A stretch of 6,205 nucleotides of DNA from an uncultured Candidatus Saccharibacteria bacterium. GTDB taxonomy: Bacteria; Patescibacteria; Saccharimonadia; Saccharimonadales; UBA6022. The stretch spans positions 1-6,205 of the forward strand of contig CAMLGO010000052.1 in assembly GCA_946479665.1 (NCBI GenBank), read 5' to 3'. Positions 4,633 through 6,205 of this stretch are shown here, one piece after another. The notes beneath the pieces are model-generated. The model worked only from the letters and a program-made list of their open reading frames with translations. It ran no database searches and was not told where the DNA came from. The position numbers were made by a program, and so were the translations under genes. Every line of letters begins with the position of its first letter. Position 1 is the stretch's first letter.

Positions 4633-6205
4633 ATGCGGAACTATAAAAATATCATACGAGCCTGTTTACTCTACGCTCTCGTAGTTATTACAGCAACCGG
4701 TTATCCGCTCACTGCACTTGCTGCTTCAGCAGATCCATCGGCGACATCTTCGACCAGTGAAACTGCTACTACACCACCTAAAGAATCGTATACATATAAT
4801 CCCGAAACGAACCATTGGGACAGTACCAAGTGGCAATATGACCCGGCAGCAAATGCATACCAGCGCCCGCCAGCTCCTGCGCCTCCTATCATAACCACGC
4901 CGGAAACACCCGTGGTCGCGGGTGCTGGCAATCAAGCTCCGGCCGCAGCGACGTCGCCATCGAGCACGACAACGACCACGGCGCCAGCCACTTCTACTGA
5001 TGCAAATCAGGAGACAACTGCCGGGGTTGGGAATAGTCTTACTTCACAAGCTCAGACAGGGAATGCTTCGGTAGCAACAAATACTACCGGCGGCAATGCA
5101 ACCAGCGGCGACGCGGCAGCGACGACCACCATTGTAAATACGGTCCATTCGACGGTTCAGGGCGATACTGCGGGTGTGGCCCATTTTTCAGCGGACATAA
5201 ATGGCAATGTAGTTGGCGATATTACATTATCGCCATCACTGAATGCTGCTCTAGATAATTCAAAGGCAGCACCGCTTACGACGGCTGTTCAGGTTGATCA
5301 GTCGACTGGTCTTACTAATAACATTTCACTCGGCGCTACGAGCGGTAATGCTAACGTTTCAAACAACACAAGCGCGGGCAATGCTACGACGGGTACGGCC
5401 AATACGGTTGCTAATATCGTCAACCTTATTAATTCGATCATTGCCGCTAATAAATCGTTTGTCGGTACGATTAATATCTACGGCAATCTGGATGGTGACA
5501 TTCTTATCTCGCCGAGTTTTATTCCGCAGCTGCTCGCAAGCAATGCGCCGATCACGACAACTAGCCCGCTCACTACATCATCGGCGCTAGGCGTTAATGA
5601 TACGCAATCCATTATCAATAACGTTACGCTAAACGCCGCAAGCGGTAGTGCGAATGTTACAAAAAATACAGCGGCAGGTAGTGCTACGACGGGCACGGCC
5701 GCAACTAACCTCACGATTCTTAATTACTCCGGCCATCAGGTGGTTGCGAGTAACAGCCTGCTTATATTCGTCAACGTACTGGGACGCTGGGTTGGGGTAA
5801 TCGTCGATGCGCCGGTCGGTGCAACGGCAGCGGTACTTGGAAATGGCGTGACGAGTAATACCTCAAGTGGTAGTAATCAGGCGGTCAACGCTACTACGAC
5901 AAGCGGCATCACAAATAACATAGATCTGACCTCGCTGTCTGGTGATGCGACGGTTCAGGGTAATACGCGTGCCGGCAACGCTACGAGCGGTAACGCAACC
6001 GCGTCGGCGAACATCGCCAACATTAGCACGAGCAGCTTTAGTCTATCGGACTGGTTCGGGGTTCTCTTTATCAATGTCTTTGGCACATGGTACGGTAGTT
6101 TCGGTGTCGATACCGCAAACGGTACAGTGACGCCAATCACTGGCGGCTCGATACCACAGGCAAGCAGCGACGCGCCAGTCACGACAGCGTCAATACCGCA
6201 GTTTG
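4633..6205 (+). CDS. Large secreted repeat protein, at least four ~95-100-residue modules, 3' truncated
   Basis: The frame runs from the ATG at 4633 to the window end without a stop: 524 codons plus one base. AAGGAG at 4621-4626 is 6 bases upstream. A signal peptide (1-30, ending LTALA) precedes a Ser/Thr/Pro linker, a duplicated aromatic motif (53-78: YNPETNHW then YDPAANAY, 14 residues apart), a second Thr/Pro/Ala linker (80-125), and four modules. Each module has the signature [ST]GxAxVxxNTx[AG]GxAx[ST]GxA, starting at residues 142, 237, 337 and 436, followed 44-46 residues later by [ND][IV]xGxxxGx[IF] (or DINGxxxGDI in the first), at 188, 281, 381 and 481. After the signal there are only eight Lys/Arg and no Cys. 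Residues 500-524 return to Ser/Thr/Pro-rich sequence, so a further linker, more repeats or an anchor may follow. It resembles a long adhesin or surface fibre; function is inference. Confidence 0.9.
   Translation, partial: MRNYKNIIRACLLYALVVITATGYPLTALAASADPSATSSTSETATTPPKESYTYNPETNHWDSTKWQYDPAANAYQRPPAPAPPIITTPETPVVAGAGNQAPAAATSPSSTTTTTAPATSTDANQETTAGVGNSLTSQAQTGNASVATNTTGGNATSGDAAATTTIVNTVHSTVQGDTAGVAHFSADINGNVVGDITLSPSLNAALDNSKAAPLTTAVQVDQSTGLTNNISLGATSGNANVSNNTSAGNATTGTANTVANIVNLINSIIAANKSFVGTINIYGNLDGDILISPSFIPQLLASNAPITTTSPLTTSSALGVNDTQSIINNVTLNAASGSANVTKNTAAGSATTGTAATNLTILNYSGHQVVASNSLLIFVNVLGRWVGVIVDAPVGATAAVLGNGVTSNTSSGSNQAVNATTTSGITNNIDLTSLSGDATVQGNTRAGNATSGNATASANIANISTSSFSLSDWFGVLFINVFGTWYGSFGVDTANGTVTPITGGSIPQASSDAPVTTASIPQF
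4789..4866 (+). repeat. Tandem aromatic motif YNPxxNxW / YDPxxNxY
   Basis: Residues 55-62 (YNPETNHW) and 69-76 (YDPAANAY) align at an offset of 14 residues, with Trp67 between them. The segment stands alone between two low-complexity linkers and is the only aromatic-rich part of the N-terminal region. Confidence 0.6.
5023..5241 (+). repeat. Large protein module 1
   Basis: Residues 131-203. The signature is at 142-161 (TGNASVATNTTGG...), bases 5056-5115, followed by DINGNVVGDI at 188-197. Of the four, this copy has the NTTGG wording closest to the two-repeat protein. Confidence 0.8.
5305..5523 (+). repeat. Large protein module 2
   Basis: Residues 225-297. QSTGLTNNI just before and within its start replaces the TGPDSxNxI opening. 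The signature is at 237-256 (bases 5341-5400), and NIYGNLDGDI follows at 281-290. Confidence 0.8.
5605..5817 (+). repeat. Large protein module 3
   Basis: Residues 325-395. The signature is at 337-356 (bases 5641-5700). NVLGRWVGVI follows at 381-390; the second half is more hydrophobic than in modules 1 and 2. Confidence 0.8.
5905..6114 (+). repeat. Large protein module 4
   Basis: Residues 425-494. The signature is at 436-455 (bases 5938-5997). NVFGTWYGSF follows at 481-490, again with aromatic residues as in module 3. Confidence 0.8.

Noticed and set aside
5294..5590. Plus-strand frame rich in Arg, Leu and Ser inside the large repeat gene
   Set aside because: It is an alternative frame of a clear repeat-coding region and has no ribosome site.
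5056..5997. DNA-level repeat array such as CRISPR or minisatellite
   Set aside because: The repetition is in the protein; the DNA copies are diverged and spaced about 300 bases apart, with no constant direct repeat.

Overview
The window looks like part of a small-genome bacterial chromosome, most plausibly a Patescibacteria/CPR member such as Candidatus Saccharibacteria (TM7). That placement is an inference from three things: tightly packed genes with strong GGAGG-type ribosome sites, a short sortase beside its substrate, and Asn/Thr/Gly-rich secreted proteins carrying a TGPDS motif and an SGNA...NT..GNA.TG.A signature. No rRNA, tRNA, CRISPR array or transposase was seen. Standard stop codons fit every gene.

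Left part (1-2517). The window opens inside an FAD-linked oxidase of the lactate/glycolate dehydrogenase type on the plus strand. It converges, with a 26-base overlap, on a minus-strand operon. Read 5' to 3' on the minus strand, that operon encodes an exported protein with a C-terminal LPNTS sorting signal (3078-2518), a sortase (2511-1885) and a membrane protein with a GT2-like glycosyltransferase domain (1885-680). Spacing is 6 bases and then a 1-base TAATG overlap, so the three genes are very probably co-transcribed and translationally coupled.

Centre (3079-3282). This AT-rich divergent intergenic region holds a minus-strand promoter and a striking palindrome, TATGTGA-N6-TCACATA, with the geometry of a CRP/FNR-family operator.

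Right part (3283-6205). Three plus-strand genes follow: a single-pass membrane protein with a Ser/Thr/Ala-rich outer region, a secreted protein made of two 94-residue repeats, and a large secreted protein with at least four repeats of about 95-100 residues that runs off the window. A hairpin overlaps the first stop codon, two mutually exclusive hairpins precede the second gene, and an intrinsic terminator separates the second and third genes.

The unifying observation is one 20-residue signature that occurs seven times in three different exported proteins: once in the sortase substrate, twice in the small repeat protein and four times in the large one. The most economical reading is a cell-surface assembly locus, in which a dedicated sortase anchors one module-bearing protein, a glycosyltransferase may decorate it, and divergently transcribed proteins with the same module form the bulk or the long elements of a surface layer or fibre. 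The shared module and operon structure are seen directly. The assembly function is inference.
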